Assembly (NCBI GenBank): GCA_963514095.1
Contig: OY741280.1
Span: forward strand, 20,494,554 to 20,558,553
Source: Eutrigla gurnardus
Taxonomy: Eukaryota; Chordata; Actinopteri; Perciformes; Triglidae
Direction: 5' to 3'
DNA length: 64,000 nucleotides
The position numbers and the translations under genes were made by a program. The notes under the pieces are model-generated. The model was not told where the DNA came from. It worked only from the letters and a program-made list of their open reading frames with translations, and did not search any database. Of this stretch, positions 59,401 to 64,000 are shown one piece after another (positions within the stretch are counted from its first letter, which is position 1; the number at the start of each line of letters is the position of its first letter).

Positions 59401-61539
59401 AGCAGTCTGCAATTCTGCAATTATTATATTTGCATTCAACATTTTTGTTCAACCAGAGTGTATTCAAGGTTTTCAAGGATTCAAGGAGAGAATGACTTAT
59501 TAAGGTGCCGGAAAAATATGGCTGGAAAATGATGAGCATCACATTAATAGCTACAGATACTGTAAAACACTATAACGACATATGAGTGCATATATTGTCT
59601 TATTTTATCAAGTAGATATATAAATAATATAAAAATATATATAAAGTAAATATAAGTTATAGGTTTATTCAACAGCTTAATAGTTCATAGAAATTCAGGT
59701 AGAAATAGGTTAACTCAGAGTTCCACATCTTATCAAAAACAATCCTCCCCCACAGACGTCATCACGTTCTACACACAATATGGCTTGATGCTGTTTTGAA
59801 GGAGTGCATATATTTATCGACAACACTCGACCTGCATCAGCGCATGTGCGCACGAGCGGATCTGTGCGAGCAGGCACCGCGGAAGCCGGTCCGGTTCCGC
59901 TCACACCACGAGTCTGAAGAGTGCAACAGCTTATCAAAATACAGTGTCAACTCCGTGTTTTCAAAGTAGAAAGCGACATCGTGGTTGTTTAACGAGGCAA
60001 AGCGGCATCAGAACAACATCAAGCGCGTAAAATACACGAAGAAGAACGTAGCGGGAGCGCGCGGCTAGGATTGTTGCGGCCGCGCGTATTGCGGAGCAAG
60101 TCTACTGTGCTGTGCGGAGGCGCTCCTAATGGACAGGTCGCGAGGTATGCGCTAGGTGTGCTGGGAAACGCGGACCGGACTTTGGGGAAAAACAGAAAAA
60201 AACTGGAATGGATTACCTACGTCGGTGCGCTGGAAAACACGGGCCGGAGTTTTGAAAAAAAAACTGGATCGGGAGTCCGGATCGGGATTTTCCCGTGCAG
60301 GCCGATCCGATATCGATATGCATTTTTTGCTAATATCGGTGGCCGATCCGATCCAAATATCGGATCGGGACAACCCTACTGGTCATCATTAATGGCAACC
60401 TCACTGCCAGACGTTACATTGTCGAGGTGCTGGAGACAACGTGTGTGCCGTTCATCAGGAATCATCCTGAGATCAGCATTCTGCAGCAGGATAACACCCG
60501 CCCGCATGCTGCACGTGTCACCACAGCGTATCTTGAGCAACACAACATCGATGTGCTGGACTGGCCACCATACTCGCCGGATCTCTCACCCATTGAGCAC
60601 CTCTGGGACCAGCTGGGACGACGTGTCTCTCGACGTGTGCCTCCACCCAGGAATCGCCAGGAACTGGTGGCTGCGTTGCACCAGGAATGGGCAAACATAC
60701 CCCAGGACAATGTTGGACGTCTTATACGGTCAATGCGTAGACATTGTGTGGCCTGTCTTGATGCTAATGGCGGTAACACGAGATATTGAAATTTCAGGAA
60801 TTTGGAAATTGGGCATGTCATTGTTAAATGTCAATAAAATTATGAAATAGTGTACTTTTTGTTGCTTTCTTTCAAAACTCATCAGTAAAATATCCATACT
60901 AACCGAATATAAAAGTTCAAGTACCTACATCAAAAGGATCCGACCACACATAAAAAAATACCAGTGTTAAGTTTTCATTGATGCTGAGTGTACATTCACA
61001 AAATCTCTGATTCTTCTGGATAAATCAAACCATCACATACTGACTGTAATTGTGTTTAACTTCTGCAGCCTGTGGTCAGCATAATGCATCAAAAGTACAT
61101 CACAGAGAAACATGTGTTTTTGTAAGTGAGAATGTGTTTAGCTTCAATTAAAAACATGCGTTTAGGCCACCGACCTTTAGGTTCAGAGATTAGGATTTAG
61201 TCTTTCAGCAAATGTGAACAACTGTAATACGGATGCAGAAGTAAACGTTTTGGTCCTATGCGTGTTGCATGTTACCTCCTGTCACACGTTAACGCAACTC
61301 ATATTAGAACACTGCCATACCTAACGTATAAAAAGTAAGCACCAACCTGCTCTGTGTAACCGGACTTCAGGCAGGAAAACAGCGTCCAGTAGCTTCCGCT
61401 GTCGCTCGTTCTCCTCTTTAGAACGAGAAAGTTCCTCCTCGTATTCTGCTACCGTTCTTTCAAACAGCCCAAATATCTCTTCAACAGCCGCACTTAGTCG
61501 CTGCTCCACCAAAGCTCTCATCACTTGGACTTTACTCAT
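56425..61539 (-). CDS. C2H2 zinc-finger protein, gene 7 (8 fingers, expanded intron)
   Basis: Exons 61539-61347 and 57695-56425 give 487 residues. The phase-1 intron is 3651 bp instead of ~470-615 because a Tc1 element with a nested hAT lies in it; the splice sites are unchanged. There are four acidic repeats and eight fingers: IRGNLKRH, KMYDLRGH, INSSLKTH, VNGNLKKH, VNDTLKGH, RMYDLRGH, ENCTLKRH and LNSSLNRH. A TGETLF linker and the terminal TGA (56425-56427) in the last linker are shared with gene 4. Its 3' flank is split by a 1.66 kb solo LTR only 76 bp beyond the stop. Confidence 0.85.
57190..57344 (-). repeat. 36-bp coding minisatellite, gene 7 (4 copies)
   Basis: Four acidic repeats, one ending SEPD. 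Confidence 0.85.
58245..60789 (+). pseudogene. Tc1 transposase, split and with one nonsense codon
   Basis: Part 1 (58245-58861) starts MPRLSENDRHRALGLLEGG and contains paired helix-turn-helix motifs (IRQVAHRMGCS) and the first catalytic Asp in LLSDESRF. A TAG at 58770-58772 interrupts it, but the same frame continues afterwards (RQRDRLGGVGVMVWAG). Part 2 (60379-60789) continues in frame after the hAT and has the second Asp in QQDNTRPH and the Glu in LSPIEHLWD, spaced 34 residues apart (DD34E). It is inactive as it stands. Confidence 0.9.
58862..60378. mobile_element. hAT-like element inside the Tc1 transposase
   Basis: A 1517-bp block with TAGGGATGTCCCGATCC and GGATCGGGACAACCCTA ends and 8-bp duplications CTGGTCAT at 58854-58861 and 60379-60386. 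Subterminal CCGATCCGATA repeats are present. No transposase is visible, so it is non-autonomous. Confidence 0.88.
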
Positions 61540-61599
61540 TTTCCCGCGACGAGAGAGACGTTTTTACTCCACACAAACTCCGTCAAAATCTGTTTCCAG

Positions 61600-61824
61600 C
61601 TAGCATGCTAAGCTAACTAGCTTAGCTTCGTAGGCTCCCGGGCGATGATTCAGAGTTAAAACATTCAGAATAAAAGGTGAAGAGTACAAAGTCCATCCAG
61701 ACAGGTTTATCCAGACACACAGAGACTCTGATGGATCAGTACTGGTGAAGCTAACAGACACTTTCTCAACACCATGAAGGAACTCTTCTACTGAAACCAG
61801 GCGCCATTGTTGAAAAGAGAACAT
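61600..61824 (-). other. Conserved upstream ORF, gene 7
   Basis: 74 codons, MFSFQQWRLVSVEEFLHGV, intact. Confidence 0.55.
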
Positions 61825-61840
61825 CCGGGTGCGCAGCGAC

Positions 61841-64000
61841 TTCTTCTGCTACTTCTTTAGTTAGGCAGACTAGACGCAGCTTTGCGTAATGCAGCCCCTA
61901 CAGTTTGTTATTAAGAACTACATCAAATCATTTTGTACAATCCTGTTTTGTGAAGATAATCCACCAATTTCTTTGTTTTAACCCAAGAATCGAGATTTAG
62001 ATGTGTGCGCATGTTAAAAACAGTTTCCCCATCTGCTCCAAGTTTCTTGAAGAGAGTCCTTCTCTGACTGGAGTATATTTTGCCCTGGAGTAGTACATGT
62101 TTCACTGTCTCACTATCTCCACACTCACATTTGCCATCAGGATGTTTACCAATCAGAGCCAACCCACTCCTCAGCCTACAGTGTCCAAGTCTCAGTCTTG
62201 AGATTACTACAGAGTCTTTCCTACTGCACCTGTAACTGCACTCGTCTTTACTTATGCTTTCCTGCACTGAAAAATATGCCCTTCCTTTCCTTTCCTTCTC
62301 CTAAGACTTTTGCCACTTTTCTTTTAGAGACCTGTTTATTCTTTCACTATACTCTGGTGCCCCATATTGCAAATGAATTTGCACACTTTTTATCAGGTCT
62401 GGACTTGGATTTAGCTTCTTTTATCATAGTTAAGGTTGCTGTTGAATCACTGCATATGATTGAATTTCCCTGTTTATTGTCCTCAACCCATCTTAATGCC
62501 AACAGAACTGCCACCATTTCTGCTGTGAAGACTGACATATGATTTGATATTCTGTATCCTTTTTTATATCCGATTTCAGGTATGCTAATACCAACTGCCA
62601 CTTTCCCACTCTCATGATCTTTTGACCCATCTGTATAAATTTGTAGGTGGTTTCCCCATTTTAGTTGCTGCCAGACTTTTACCTCCTTTACTACGACCTC
62701 TGACATCCTTGATTTGCTTTTATTCAAAAGCTTTAGGTCAACAATGGGATCTGGAACCAACCATGAAGCCACAGCTGGACGACACACGCCACAGATTTGA
62801 ATTTTTCTGCAAAATTAGTTTTAGTCCTTTTTGATGTTCCCATAAACTCCCAATGTTCGCTCAGAAGGTTCTTTGTTGGTAACATTTCGTTTTGTCCTTT
62901 GAGCTTCATTAAATATCTCAAACCAAGTTTATGTCTCCTGATTTCTAACGGCATCTCCCCCATTTCTATCAATAATGCTGATATTGGAGTTGTACTGAAT
63001 GCTCCACAGCACACTCTTAGGGCTTTTGCTTGGACGATGTCAAGTTTACTGATCAAAGAAGGAGCTGCTGATCCATAAACCATACTTCCATAGTCAATAG
63101 CTGATCTTATCATTGAACTGTAAATCATCATCATTGATTCTCTATCAGCCCCCCAGTCTGACCCAGCCACACACCTAAGGACATTCATTATTTTCCCACA
63201 CTTCAACAAAACCATTTCAACTTGTTTTTTCCCTGTCATCCTTTCGTCCAGCCACATTCCTAAAAATGTAAAATACTTGACTGTTTCAAGATTATTATTA
63301 TACAATTGTATTTGCTGTGTCGGCATACTTTTCTTAATTCCAAACACCATATATTTATTTTTATCTGTAGAAATTTTAAAACCCCAATCATTAGCCCACT
63401 CAGTCACTTTCTCTAAAGCACCTTGAATTTGGTCAAACAGGTAGGGGAGGTTCCTCCCTCGCTTCCAGACAGCCCCATCATCTGTAAATAATGAAAAACC
63501 AAATCCTTTCCCCACTCTACTAAACATGCCGTTAACCAGAATATTAAAAAGAAGTGGACTTATCATGCTTCCTTGAGGAGTTCCGTTCTCCACCTCAAAC
63601 TCATCTGATAGTTCATTTCCAATCCTCACTTGAATTGACAGGTTACATAAAAAGTTTTTGATCCGGTTAAACATTCTCCATCTGATTCCAATGTCATAAA
63701 GTGCAATTGATAACCCTTCCCTCCAAAGCATGTCATATGCTTTTTCAATATCCAGAAAGACTGCTACAACTGCTTCCTTATTTGCGATGGCTTTCTTTAT
63801 GTCCATGTCTAAACTTAAGACAGCATCCATTGTTGAACGTCCCTGCCTAAATCCACTCTGATGAGTCACAAAATAACCACTTTTCTCCAGCATTTCCACA
63901 AGCCTATCCGTTATCATACGTTCCATAATTTTGCATAAGACAGAGGTCAAGGCAATTGGTCTATAGGAGGTTATCAGGTTGCTTTCCAGGTTTCACAATT
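61841..64000 (-). mobile_element. I-group LINE, copy 8, runs off the window
   Basis: The longest copy. It has the Cys-rich tail at 61923-62267, RNase H with TDGSKDHESG at 62347-62787 and RT at 62733-63950, extending past the 5' breakpoint of copies 1, 2 and 6 by at least 190 bp (FRQGRSTMDAVLSLD). Small indels separate the frames. Confidence 0.87.
62733..63950 (-). pseudogene. LINE reverse transcriptase, copy 8
   Basis: 405 codons from IMERMITDRLVEMLEKSGYF through FLDIEKAYD and GTPQGSMISPLLF. The catalytic box reads FTDD instead of FADD. A deletion near 62787 shifts the frame before RNase H. Confidence 0.83.

Larger units (their letters stand above)
57952..60990 (+). mobile_element. Tc1-like transposon in the gene 7 intron
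   Basis: Inverted ends CACTCAGCATCAATGAAAAC and its complement are flanked by TA at 57950-57951 and 60991-60992. Other introns read straight through as AACTACATTCAC, the empty site. After subtracting the nested hAT it is ~1.5 kb, the normal Tc1 size. Confidence 0.93.

Noticed and set aside
59285..59503. A 72-codon plus-strand frame inside the hAT-like element
   Set aside because: No transposase motif and no splice support; probably chance.

Overview
The window looks like teleost fish nuclear DNA. It holds spliced genes with GT/AG introns, fish-type C2H2 zinc-finger genes, and dense nested transposons: I-group, L2/CR1 and Rex-like LINEs, BEL/Pao, hAT, Tc1, PIF-Harbinger and solo LTRs. No prokaryotic or organellar feature was seen. 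All identifications are by eye from sequence motifs; no database search was run.

Layout. 1-5811 is transposon-dominated: a 4.66 kb structure with ~250 bp inverted repeats, containing an L2-like LINE that is itself split by a deleted hAT element. From ~5812 to the right edge is a tandem array of two-exon zinc-finger genes, all on the minus strand. There are seven genes with both exons (stop codons at 9451, 14330, 18121, 29651, 45789, 50878, 56425) plus one orphan first exon (5987-6179). Each unit reads, with rising coordinate: 3' flank, zinc-finger exon 2, short intron, exon 1, a 5' leader with a conserved 74-codon upstream ORF, then the 3' end of an I-group LINE in the same orientation. Units differ in finger number (4, 5, 6, 10, 7, 6, 8), in the copy number of a 36-bp acidic coding minisatellite (3, 3, 2, 7, 2, 3, 4), in intron class, in a SINE-like insert, and in what replaced the LINE 5' part.

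Later insertions stretch the array. A 7.9 kb BEL/Pao element lies between genes 3 and 4 (20788-28684), and solo LTRs of the same family sit at the same LINE position beyond genes 2 and 6. The gene 5 3' flank holds a 1.8 kb solo LTR (33268-35071) and a 10 kb PIF-Harbinger element (35276-45281). The gene 7 3' flank holds a 1.66 kb solo LTR (54688-56348), and the gene 7 intron holds a Tc1 element (57952-60990) that was hit in turn by a hAT element (58862-60378). The paralogous units act as empty-site controls, so many insertion boundaries and target-site duplications are exact.

The most unusual object is inside the Harbinger element: a ~8.9 kb mobile-element candidate (about 35856-44755). It has very long inverted arms that contain a ~175-bp satellite, and its central multi-exon gene encodes a Gln/Pro/His-rich region, a Ulp1/SENP-like cysteine protease and a C-terminal PHD finger. 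No transposase is visible in it.

The zinc-finger genes are probably DNA-binding transcription regulators. Their finger scaffolds are nearly identical while the predicted DNA-contact residues vary, which fits a young family diversifying by duplication, unequal exchange and conversion.
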